Origin: Phycisphaerae bacterium
GTDB taxonomy: Bacteria > Planctomycetota > Phycisphaerae > Sedimentisphaerales > Anaerohalosphaeraceae
Length of the DNA: 6,629 nt
Direction: 5' to 3'
NCBI GenBank assembly: GCA_007121565.1
Contig: SKKI01000099.1
Coordinates: 1-6,629, forward strand
Under the pieces are notes generated by a model. The model did not search any database and had not been told where the DNA came from. It was given only the letters and a program-made list of their open reading frames with translations. Numbering within the stretch: the stretch's first letter is position 1; each line of letters starts with the position of its first letter. The position numbers were made by a program, and so were the translations under genes. This document shows, piece by piece, positions 1-5,590 of the stretch.

Positions 1-693
1 CTCATCTCGACACAATACACCGGCGTCGTACACCGGGGTATTTAAAAACCGACCGGCTACATCTGCGATTTGACGGTAAATCGTCCGACCCTCGCTGACC
101 GACTGGGCCATGTTGACCAGCACGCTGATGCGGCCTGTATATCCATTGGCCGCCAGCACCTTGATCATCGCGTAGGCGTCGGTCATGGCCGTCGGCTCCG
201 GCGTGGTCACCACCAGCGTCTGATCGGCCGCCAGGCAAAATCCCACGACGTTGGACTGAATGCCGGCGCCGGTGTCCAGGATCAGAAAATCAGACCGGCC
301 CTGCAGGGCATCGAGCCCTTCGAGCAGCCGCTGCCGCTGAAACGTGTTCAGGTTAGCCAGCATCTCAATGCCCGATCCGCCGCAAATGACCTCAAGCCCC
401 TGCGGCCCCATATGCACAATCTGATCCAGCTCCCGCTGACCGGAGATCACATGCGACAGATTGTACCGGCTCTGAAGATTTAAAATGACATCCAAATTGC
501 CCAGCCCCAGGTCGGCGTCCATCAGCGTAACCCGCTGATGCTCAGCCGCCAGGCAGATCGCAAGATTGGCCGCGATGTTGGTCTTGCCCACACCGCCTTT
601 GCCGCTGGTTATCGCCAGTACGGTTGCGCCGCCTTGCGATGGCTCGTTTAACGCCGGGTTATACAGGGCATTCGTCACGGTTATTGTATCCAC
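1..693 (-). CDS. flhG: FlhG/FleN-type MinD-like ATPase (flagellar number/placement regulator), 3' end cut by window edge
   Basis: The 231 visible residues form a SIMIBI-class P-loop ATPase of the MinD/ParA superfamily. A deviant Walker A (SGKGGVGKTN, residues 30-39, signature Lys32) is followed by DADLGLGNLD (59-68), a Walker B-like LILDTGAG (137-144) and a TTPEPTAMTDAYAMIK block typical of FlhG/YlxH/FleN. In that family the ATPase works with FlhF at the cell pole or membrane to set flagellar number and position. The start is GTG at 693: an 8-base match to the anti-Shine-Dalgarno complement (AGGTGATC) ends 7 nt upstream, and TTG at 696 is an in-frame alternative. The gene lies 14 nt behind the FlgB-like gene, so co-transcription is likely. 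The N-terminal tail (1-23) shows no DQAxxLR motif, which FlhG proteins use to stimulate FlhF. The C-terminal membrane-targeting helix lies outside the window. A chromosome-partition ParA is less likely given the NLSHVISG and TTPEPTA wording. Confidence 0.88.
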   Translation of the reverse strand, partial: MDTITVTNALYNPALNEPSQGGATVLAITSGKGGVGKTNIAANLAICLAAEHQRVTLMDADLGLGNLDVILNLQSRYNLSHVISGQRELDQIVHMGPQGLEVICGGSGIEMLANLNTFQRQRLLEGLDALQGRSDFLILDTGAGIQSNVVGFCLAADQTLVVTTPEPTAMTDAYAMIKVLAANGYTGRISVLVNMAQSVSEGRTIYRQIADVAGRFLNTPVYDAGVLCRDE

Positions 694-700
694 CAATCCA

Positions 701-708
701 GATCACCT
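701..708 (-). promoter_or_regulatory. Ribosome binding site of the FlhG gene
   Basis: On the minus strand AGGTGATC matches eight consecutive bases of the complement of the 16S rRNA 3' end. It overlaps the last base of the upstream gene's TAA stop (708-710) and ends 7 nt before GTG 693. This supports GTG 693 as the start and suggests translational coupling of the two genes. Confidence 0.6.
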
Positions 709-1145
709 TAATTTTCTTTCATCTTACCGCACGAATAGGCCGAATGCCGCTGCTGCTGATGACGCAGCAGCTCGGCGGCAATGCGATTGTTCATTAAATT
801 CTCGGAGAGCTTTTGAATCTGCAGCTTCAAATAATCATGCACATTGCGCCGCAGCAGATCGTCGGCCTTCGCATCGGGGACCGGCTGAATATCAAACCCG
901 CCGCCGGTGTGAAACTGAATATGATCGCTGTCACAAAACAGCAGCCGTTCGGAGCGAACATGTTCGGACACCGCTTCTGTCATACGCCGGGCAAATTCCG
1001 TCTCCGGCAAATCCTGAGGACAATACCCATCGCAACTATAATCAAAAATGTTGCGGGTCAGCACATCCCTTCGCCGCTCGGTATAATCAATGATACGGTG
1101 AAGCAGTTCTGTAATATTATCTATTATCTGTGACTCTGTTTTCAT
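708..1145 (-). CDS. Divergent FlgB-like flagellar basal-body rod protein (putative)
   Basis: This is a 145-residue protein without signal peptide or membrane segment. Its N-terminal part has RRRDVLTRNIFDYSCDGYCP (24-43) followed by QDLPETEF (44-51). This lines up with the rod-protein signature of FlgB, in which an Arg/Val helix leads into an N-I-A-N...T-P-G-Y loop and a D-L-x-F segment. Its C-terminal helix, starting at N101-V102 and running through QIQKLSENLMNNRIAAELL to about residue 137, resembles the C-terminal helix of FlgB (NxVDLEKEMxxLAENxLxYxxAxxLL). The middle (about 60-95) is a variable linker. The length fits FlgB (about 130-145). FlgB is the most membrane-proximal rod subunit, exported by the flagellar type III apparatus. 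Odd points are Cys38 and Cys42 around the GY motif and the absence of flgC and fliE next door; instead it sits between MerR and FlhG genes. The assignment rests on motif pattern only, so a rod-derived protein with another role is possible. ATG 1145 has only a weak GGA 9 nt upstream. Confidence 0.6.
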   Translation of the reverse strand: MKTESQIIDNITELLHRIIDYTERRRDVLTRNIFDYSCDGYCPQDLPETEFARRMTEAVSEHVRSERLLFCDSDHIQFHTGGGFDIQPVPDAKADDLLRRNVHDYLKLQIQKLSENLMNNRIAAELLRHQQQRHSAYSCGKMKEN

Positions 1146-1178
1146 GGGTTATCATCCATTCATCACCCGACGGCGAGA

Positions 1179-1505
1179 TCATGACAGGCGCTGCGGATCG
1201 GTTTGTCGGCTCAGCAGTTGACGTATTTCGGAAAGAGTCTTTGTTTTACGCAATTCCTGAATATGCCACAAACGCTCGAACACAGACTCGTCATACAGAC
1301 GATGCCCCCCTTCGGTCCAGTCCGACTCACGAATTAATCCCATCGTCGTATAGTTGTGCAGCGTCTGACGGGTAAACGGGGTGTGACGAACAAGCTCACC
1401 AATCCTGTACAGTTTAACGGGCACTTTGAATTTAACGCCTTGCTGTACCTGCATCGCGCCGATCCCTTTACTCCAAAATTTTGCTTTGTGTTTTTGCAGG
1501 GCCAT
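1179..1505 (-). CDS. Small MerR-family transcriptional regulator without effector domain
   Basis: A winged helix-turn-helix of the MerR type fills residues 33-100. YRIGELVRHTPFTRQTLHNY (33-52) is the first helix-turn-helix, MGLI and GGHRLYD (66-72) are the wing hallmarks, and a second helix pair with LSEIRQLLSRQ follows. The protein ends at residue 108, so there is neither the long dimerisation coiled coil nor a metal or ligand domain of classical MerR proteins. Ligand control is therefore not apparent, and binding of DNA through its own dimer or through a partner is inferred. It is the first gene of the operon with the FlgB-like and FlhG genes (33 nt to the next start). ATG 1505 is the longest start and lies about 20 nt below the predicted transcription start, without a clear ribosome site. 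ATG 1454 (residue 18), with AAGGGA 8 nt upstream, is a good alternative and would begin close to the domain. Confidence 0.8.
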   Translation of the reverse strand: MALQKHKAKFWSKGIGAMQVQQGVKFKVPVKLYRIGELVRHTPFTRQTLHNYTTMGLIRESDWTEGGHRLYDESVFERLWHIQELRKTKTLSEIRQLLSRQTDPQRLS

Positions 1506-1518
1506 TTGCCAAACAGCT

Positions 1519-1540
1519 TTTACGTTTTATAAAATGTAAA
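1519..1540. promoter_or_regulatory. 22-bp near-perfect palindrome over the promoter (candidate operator)
   Basis: The sequence is symmetric about 1529/1530: the core TTTTATAAAA (1525-1534) is a perfect palindrome. The flanks TTTAC (1519-1523) and GTAAA (1536-1540) are also complementary, leaving one mismatch (G1524/T1535). It covers the predicted -10 box and start site, so a bound dimer would block initiation. The MerR-type protein encoded immediately downstream is the obvious candidate ligand, but that is inference. Confidence 0.45.
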
Positions 1541-1560
1541 CGTCAAAAAAAAAATGTCAA
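1533..1560 (-). promoter_or_regulatory. Sigma-70 promoter of the MerR/FlgB-like/FlhG operon
   Basis: On the minus strand a perfect -35 TTGACA (1560-1555) is followed by a 16-nt spacer beginning with a ten-base T run, then TACATT (1538-1533) as -10. Transcription would start near 1526, about 20 nt before ATG 1505. The -35 is perfect, and the -10 matches TAnnnT only. Confidence 0.55.
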
Positions 1561-1620
1561 CAGTTTTTTTGGAAATAATGCAAAAAATTTTTCTGTTGAA
1601 TGTTATGGGACGATACCAAT

Positions 1621-1680
1621 AATTCGTAGCATGGGCATCTTGCCCGTGAAATTCGTGTCGTACGGCCATCTTGGCCGTGC
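1621..1680. repeat. Two tandem hairpin repeat units (REP-like palindromes)
   Basis: Two related units of about 30 nt each begin with AATTCGT (1621 and 1650) and continue into a hairpin with the same TCT loop. Hairpin 1 (1630-1648) pairs CATGGGCA with TGCCCGTG. Hairpin 2 (1660-1680) pairs GTACGGCCA with TGGCCGTGC. The stems differ at paired positions (GGGC/GCCC against GGCC/GGCC), so the fold rather than the bases is kept. The array starts 5 nt after the stop codon of the kinase-like gene. No U tract follows on either strand, so it is not a canonical intrinsic terminator. It could protect the mRNA 3' end or be a genome-wide interspersed palindrome. Confidence 0.65.
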
Positions 1681-1685
1681 AATAT

Positions 1686-2450
1686 TCAATTTTTTGAGGT
1701 TGCCTTGAGGTTCAGTGTCATGTCAACTGTGTTTCCGACCTTGGCGGCATTGGTATTGATCGCCAGCGACCCGCCGTGATCCTCAATAACCTGTTGTGCC
1801 AGCGGCACTTCCAGCCCCACCCCGAGCATCGTGCCCGGTCGCTCACCGGGACTGAGCAGCATCCGGCAAGCCGCCTCATCCAGCCGCGGCCCGCTGTCGC
1901 TGACCGACACCACTATCGCCTCCCCCACGGCATCTGTCCGGGCATCCAGTGTAACCTGCCCTGCCTGACCCTGCAGGTTATCCACTGCTGCAATCAGTAC
2001 GTTTACTATGGCTTCTCGGAGTTTTTCCCCATCGGCGACAAGTGTCGGCAGATTATGCTGCGTTTTACTGACAATTTCCACACTGCGCGCCGAAAGCATC
2101 GCCTCTGCCTCTTTGACCGCTGCGGCGAAAATATCACCCACATCGCAGGGCTGAAGCTCCAGCGGATAGTTTTTGGTGAATTTAATCAGATCGACCTGAA
2201 ATTTTTTGAGCCGCTTAAAGTTGGGCTTGTAAAGCTGCCACGCCTGGCGGACCCGGTCGACTTGGCCGGTCTCCAATCCTAAATCGATAATCTCACCGCA
2301 CCCCGAGAGCACCTGGATGATGTTTTTAACCATGTGAGCCAGATTTTCCACCGCACGGCCGGACTCGGCCAGACGCTCGGGGCAAATGTCATCGGAAGGC
2401 CTGCCGCCAATCGCATTATCGGACGCCTGTTTGGATTCTTGTGTCGTCAT
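1686..2450 (-). CDS. Soluble histidine-kinase-like protein (DHp helix plus degenerate HATPase domain)
   Basis: The protein has 254 residues and no membrane segment or sensor domain. LAHMVKNIIQVLSG (37-50) resembles the phospho-acceptor helix of a two-component kinase, with His39 and the HxxKN pattern, and a helical hairpin follows to about 95. Residues 105-250 look like a GHKL ATPase domain: D185-S-G (G1 box) and GVGLEVPLAQQVIEDHGG (210-227, G2 box) are clear. In the N box (LREAIVNVLIAAVDN, 144-158) the magnesium-binding Asn expected at 154 is Ala, so kinase activity is doubtful. It resembles planctomycete kinases with HHIKN helices that often follow an FHA domain; that domain is absent here, and the first 30 residues look disordered. 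No response regulator lies nearby. It could be a weak kinase, a phosphatase or a scaffold. ATG 2450 lacks a clear ribosome site. A terminator separates it from uvrC, so it should have its own promoter. Confidence 0.75.
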   Translation of the reverse strand: MTTQESKQASDNAIGGRPSDDICPERLAESGRAVENLAHMVKNIIQVLSGCGEIIDLGLETGQVDRVRQAWQLYKPNFKRLKKFQVDLIKFTKNYPLELQPCDVGDIFAAAVKEAEAMLSARSVEIVSKTQHNLPTLVADGEKLREAIVNVLIAAVDNLQGQAGQVTLDARTDAVGEAIVVSVSDSGPRLDEAACRMLLSPGERPGTMLGVGLEVPLAQQVIEDHGGSLAINTNAAKVGNTVDMTLNLKATSKN

Positions 2451-2486
2451 ATCACAGCCATCGTCAAAACAAGCCGGCGGGATAAG

Positions 2487-2522
2487 AAAAAAAGCCAGAT
2501 TCCAACAAGCAGAATCTGGCTT
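2487..2522 (-). terminator. Intrinsic terminator downstream of uvrC
   Basis: On the minus strand an 11-bp perfect stem (AAGCCAGATTC at 2522-2512 pairing with GAATCTGGCTT at 2502-2492) closes a 9-nt loop. It runs into seven consecutive T residues (2493-2487). It lies about 130 nt after the uvrC stop and 37 nt before the kinase-like start. It has no T tract in the plus direction, so it serves minus-strand transcription coming from uvrC. Confidence 0.85.
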
Positions 2523-2650
2523 CGGAGGAGGGTGATGAAAAGCCTGTTAGGTATAGTTGTCCATCTGATCTATGATTTCATTAAACACTATCGTACTATT
2601 TTGGATAAAAACTTTAAGTTTTTCAGAAAAAACTGAAAAAAAGTTAAGGC

Positions 2651-3997
2651 TTATTTGTTTTCAAACAATTTCTTTTTGCGGAGGATGTGGTGGTAGTGCT
2701 GGGCGAAGCGGTGGGCTTCGTCGCGGATGGTTTGCATCAGTTTGCGGACGGGGTTGTTGGCCGGCAGGCGAATTTCCCTGTCGCGGCCGTGGATGTAGAG
2801 CAATTCTTCCTTCTTGGCAATCGACATCAGGTTGGGCAGTTTGGGCGCGCCCATCTCGAAAAACGCCTCCTCGGCGGCGTGGAGCTGGCCGATTCCGCCG
2901 TCAATCAGCACAACATCCGGCCATAGCTCCTCGCCGGCCATCGCCCGCTTATAGCGGCGTGAAATGACTTCTTTGAGACACGCGTAATCATCGACCCCGG
3001 TGACGGTCTTGATCTTAAACCGGCGGTAGCCTTCTTTGAAGGGCTTGCCGTCGATAAACTGCACCATGGCCCCGACGGTCTCGGCCCCGGCCAGGTGGGC
3101 AATATCGAAACCCTCAATAATCCGGATCGGCTGATCGGCTTTGAGCATTGCCTGCAGTTTAGTCATGGCCTCGATCGGGTCGGCGGCGAAGACCTCCGGC
3201 TGGATGTGTCCGGCGACCGTGCCGCGTTTGTCGAGACTTTCGATCAGTCGGATGCGGTCGCGGCACTCGGCGGCGGCCTCAAAATCCAGCCCAGCGGCGG
3301 CTTCGGCCATCTGTTTGCGAAGCTGGCGCAGCACGGTGGCGCGTTTGGACCGCAAAAATGTCACAAAATCATTGATTTGCTTGCGATAATCGGCCCGGGA
3401 AACCCGGTCGCCGCACGGGGCGGAACATTGGCGGATATTGTATAAAATACACGGCCGGAAAAACCTGCGTTTGTCGTCTTTTTCACGGATATCCAGCGTA
3501 CAGGTGCGGAATTTGTAGATTTTCTGCAGCACCACGATCACCGCCCGCAAATCGCTGACGCTGGTAAACGGCCCGAACAGGCGGCTGCGCGAATCCTGCA
3601 CCTTGCGGGTGATATAGACGCCGGGAAAGTCCTGCCGCGTGGTAATTTCCAGGTAGGGAAATGTCTTGGCGTCTTTGAGGTCGGTATTATACGGGGGGTG
3701 AATGTCCTTAATCAGCCGGGCTTCCTGCAGGATGGCGTCCACTTCGCTGTCGGTCTGAAGATAATCGACGCTTGCAGTTTTTGCGACCATTTCGACAATC
3801 CACGGGCCGCGGCTTTCGTGCAGATTGGCCCCCGGCTGAAAATAACTGCCGACACGACTGCGCAGATTCTTGGCTTTTCCGACATACAATACCTTGTCGT
3901 CGGCATCCTTCATCAAGTACAGACCCGGCCCGGTCGGAAACGTCCTGATCGCTTCCCGCAAGTCCTCGAGGCGTTTTTTTTGGTCAGCATTTATCAT
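2651..3997 (-). CDS. uvrC: Excinuclease ABC subunit C, lacking the C-terminal helix-hairpin-helix domain
   Basis: UvrC makes the two incisions around DNA lesions in nucleotide excision repair after UvrA/UvrB loading. The 448 residues from ATG 3997 hold, in order, a GIY-YIG nuclease (about 20-100: PGLYLMKD, YVGKAKNLRSR, Glu92, Asn104), four cysteines, a UVR segment binding UvrB (about 225-255) and an RNase H-like nuclease. The cysteines C166, C183, C191 and C195 match the spacing of the iron-sulfur ligands reported for E. coli UvrC. The RNase H-like triad is present: D298 (EGFDIAH), D366 (LIDGG) and H429 (RDEAHRFA). Both active sites look intact. Canonical UvrC has about 600 residues and ends in a tandem helix-hairpin-helix DNA-binding domain. 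Here the protein stops 19 residues after H429, and the AT-rich DNA beyond encodes no such domain in another frame, so the short form looks natural. A longer reading from TTG 4018 is rejected because the -10 box lies inside it. The gene is divergent from cysC. Confidence 0.93.
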   Translation of the reverse strand: MINADQKKRLEDLREAIRTFPTGPGLYLMKDADDKVLYVGKAKNLRSRVGSYFQPGANLHESRGPWIVEMVAKTASVDYLQTDSEVDAILQEARLIKDIHPPYNTDLKDAKTFPYLEITTRQDFPGVYITRKVQDSRSRLFGPFTSVSDLRAVIVVLQKIYKFRTCTLDIREKDDKRRFFRPCILYNIRQCSAPCGDRVSRADYRKQINDFVTFLRSKRATVLRQLRKQMAEAAAGLDFEAAAECRDRIRLIESLDKRGTVAGHIQPEVFAADPIEAMTKLQAMLKADQPIRIIEGFDIAHLAGAETVGAMVQFIDGKPFKEGYRRFKIKTVTGVDDYACLKEVISRRYKRAMAGEELWPDVVLIDGGIGQLHAAEEAFFEMGAPKLPNLMSIAKKEELLYIHGRDREIRLPANNPVRKLMQTIRDEAHRFAQHYHHILRKKKLFENK

Positions 3998-4006
3998 CTG
4001 CCGACT

Positions 4007-4015
4007 ATTATAACA
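4007..4015 (-). promoter_or_regulatory. Extended -10 promoter of uvrC
   Basis: On the minus strand the sequence TGTTATAAT gives a perfect extended -10 (TGn followed by TATAAT, hexamer 4012-4007). There is no good -35, since the expected position falls in a T run. Transcription should start around 4001-3999, only 2-4 nt before ATG 3997, implying a leaderless mRNA. Confidence 0.6.
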
Positions 4016-4028
4016 CAAGTCGCACCAG

Positions 4029-4055
4029 AAAAAAGCCGACGTCTAAAGCGTCAGC
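4029..4055 (-). terminator. Terminator-like hairpin upstream of uvrC, minus direction
   Basis: On the minus strand GCTGACG (4055-4049) pairs with CGTCGGC (4041-4035) around a 7-nt loop, with one G-T wobble, and is followed by six T residues (4034-4029). In the plus direction the wobble becomes a C/A mismatch and no T run follows. No minus-strand gene is visible upstream of it, so it may stop antisense transcription from the cys region or be a remnant. Confidence 0.5.
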
Positions 4056-4115
4056 CGCATTTGTACAACTTTTGCCTTGAATTGAACTTAGGGATTTGTT
4101 AGGCTGTCCTGACCA

Positions 4116-4658
4116 ATGCAGAGAATGGATGACGACAACACATCAAAATCGGCCTTTGTGCTGTGGCTGACCGGACTTTCCGGGGCCGGCAAAACGACCC
4201 TGGCCACACGGCTCTATGAGCACCTCAGAGAGCTGGGGCGCAACGTCGAGCGCCTGGACGGCGATACCCTTCGGGAAGTCTTTCCCAATACCGGTTTTTC
4301 CAGAGAGGCCCGCAATGGGCATATCCGGCGTGTTGGATTTATGGCCGGGCGGCTGGCCCATCACGGCGTGTGTGTGGTCTGCGCCTTTATTTCACCGTAT
4401 CGTGATGCGCGGGATTTTGCCCGCTCCCAGTGCCAACCTTTTATCGAAGTGTATGTCAAAGCCTCGCTGGAAGAGTGTAAACGTCGAGATGTAAAGGGGT
4501 TATACAAAAAAGCAATGGCCGGACAGATCACCTCGTTTACCGGCCTGGACGACCCCTACGAAGAACCCGACCGGCCGGAAATTGTCGTCGATACCGAACA
4601 CCAGACGGTAGAGGAATCGGTACAGCAGATACTGGACTATTTGAAACCTTATTTATAG
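4116..4658 (+). CDS. cysC: Adenylylsulfate (APS) kinase
   Basis: APS kinase transfers the ATP gamma-phosphate to the 3'-OH of APS to give PAPS, the activated sulfate for reduction or sulfation; it is cytosolic. The 180 residues are the usual single-domain length. Visible landmarks are the P-loop GLSGAGKT (20-27), LDGDTLRE (47-54, substrate and Mg site), FSREARNGHIRRVGFMA (61-77, matching the R-x-x-N-I-R-R-V-G region), AFISPYRDAR (90-99) with the conserved Ser93, and the lid KGLYKKAMAGQITSFTGLDD (127-146). In the RxxNIRR motif the usual Asn is replaced (RNGHIRR). It heads an operon with cysD, whose start is 12 nt after the stop. ATG 4116 has no clear ribosome site. ATG 4125, in frame, is an alternative and also lacks a strong one. 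No convincing plus-strand promoter or riboswitch was found in the 97-nt gap to the chosen uvrC start. Confidence 0.93.
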   Translation: MQRMDDDNTSKSAFVLWLTGLSGAGKTTLATRLYEHLRELGRNVERLDGDTLREVFPNTGFSREARNGHIRRVGFMAGRLAHHGVCVVCAFISPYRDARDFARSQCQPFIEVYVKASLEECKRRDVKGLYKKAMAGQITSFTGLDDPYEEPDRPEIVVDTEHQTVEESVQQILDYLKPYL

Positions 4659-4670
4659 GAATATACAGGC

Positions 4671-5552
4671 GTGGATCATTTGCAGCAACTTGAAAACCTC
4701 AGTATCCACATATTTCGTGAGGCGTATGCCAACTTCAAGAACCTGTGCATGCTCTGGTCAATCGGCAAGGACAGTACCGTCCTGCTGTGGCTGGCCCGCA
4801 AGGCGTTTTTGGGCCATGTGCCGTTTCCGTTGGTGCATATTGACACCAGCTACAAGATTCCGGAGATGATCGCCTACCGCGACCGCCTGACGCGCCAATG
4901 GCAACTGGATATGATTTACGGGCAAAACACCGCGGCGCTGGAGGCCCGGCAGACCTTTCCGGACGGCAACGCCGACCGGCTGACCTGCTGCAAGCGGCTC
5001 AAAACCGAAGCCCTCAAGCACACCCTCAGCGGCGATTGGCCCCGACAGCGATTCAATCACGCTGCTGACCGCTACGAAATTGATACAAATACCGAACCGT
5101 TTACCGGCGTGATCGTCGGTCTGCGGGCCGACGAGGAGGGTTCGCGCAGCAAAGAACGGTATTTTTCGCCGCGCGATCGCCGCAACGAGTGGGACATCGC
5201 CGATCAGCCGCCGGAATTCTGGAATCAGTTCAAAACCGATTTTGCGCCGGGTACACACGTGCGCATCCACCCGCTGCTGGACTGGACCGAGCTGAATATC
5301 TGGGAGTATATCGAGCGGGAAAGCATCCCGACCGTATCGCTGTATTACAATCAGGGCGACGGCAAACGCTATCGGTCGCTGGGGTGCTATCCCTGCACGT
5401 TTCCGATTGACTCCGAGGCGCGCAACCCCGGCGAGATTGTCCAGGAATTGCGCACCGGCAAGCTGTCCAACATCGCCGAACGCTCCGGCCGTGCGCAGGA
5501 CGCCGAGGACGGCGGCGGACTGGAAACACTGCGAAAAAACGGCTATATGTAA
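4671..5552 (+). CDS. cysD: Sulfate adenylyltransferase subunit 2 (ATP sulfurylase, CysD)
   Basis: CysD is the adenylyl-transferring subunit that joins ATP and sulfate to APS, driven by GTP hydrolysis of CysN. The 293 residues show the PP-loop SIGKDS (30-35), LARKAF (41-46), [16 protein letters not shown] (51-66), [20 protein letters not shown] (150-169), [10 protein letters not shown] (205-214) and [11 protein letters not shown] (236-246). All belong to the CysD branch of the PAPS-reductase-like fold; E. coli CysD has 302 residues. Against the E. coli protein it has a longer segment around 120-143 and two cysteine pairs, C106-C107 ([13 protein letters not shown]) and C239/C242. The E. coli enzyme has no CC pair, and only the first Cys of the second pair. 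The start is GTG 4671, with AGGA 10 nt upstream overlapping the cysC stop, which suggests coupling to cysC. cysN follows 55 nt later. A CysH reductase is unlikely given the SIGKDS wording and the cysN neighbour. Confidence 0.93.
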   Translation: MDHLQQLENLSIHIFREAYANFKNLCMLWSIGKDSTVLLWLARKAFLGHVPFPLVHIDTSYKIPEMIAYRDRLTRQWQLDMIYGQNTAALEARQTFPDGNADRLTCCKRLKTEALKHTLSGDWPRQRFNHAADRYEIDTNTEPFTGVIVGLRADEEGSRSKERYFSPRDRRNEWDIADQPPEFWNQFKTDFAPGTHVRIHPLLDWTELNIWEYIERESIPTVSLYYNQGDGKRYRSLGCYPCTFPIDSEARNPGEIVQELRTGKLSNIAERSGRAQDAEDGGGLETLRKNGYM

Positions 5553-5575
5553 ACACAAAAACCAAAATTGAGGAT

Positions 5576-5590
5576 TCAGCCTTCGGCTGA
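5576..5590. repeat. Small perfect hairpin between cysD and cysN
   Basis: TCAGCC (5576-5581) pairs perfectly with GGCTGA (5585-5590) around a TTC loop. It is the only structure in the 55-nt cysD-cysN gap and ends 17 nt before the cysN ATG. No U run follows, so it is not a terminator. It could tune cysN translation or mark an mRNA processing site. Confidence 0.4.

Noticed and set aside
566..1093. 175-codon plus-strand frame
   Set aside because: It runs antisense across the FlhG start and the FlgB-like gene and has a low-complexity, Arg/Ala-rich product with no domain.
2535..2590. Minus-strand open stretch ending EIIDQMDNYT between uvrC and its terminator
   Set aside because: There is no usable start with a ribosome site, and the frame is only about 13 codons from the nearest GTG.
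2619..2640. 8-bp inverted repeat TTTTTCAG/CTGAAAAA around AAAAAA after uvrC
   Set aside because: The stem is mostly A-T pairs, too weak for a terminator. A far stronger terminator lies at 2487-2522.
3998..4018. Upstream TTG start for uvrC at 4018
   Set aside because: The extended -10 box TGTTATAAT (4015-4007) would lie inside the coding region, and there is no ribosome site. ATG 3997 gives a normal UvrC N terminus.
4758..5558. 266-codon open frame on the minus strand
   Set aside because: It lies antisense over most of cysD, whose plus-strand motifs are unmistakable. The minus product has no recognisable domain.
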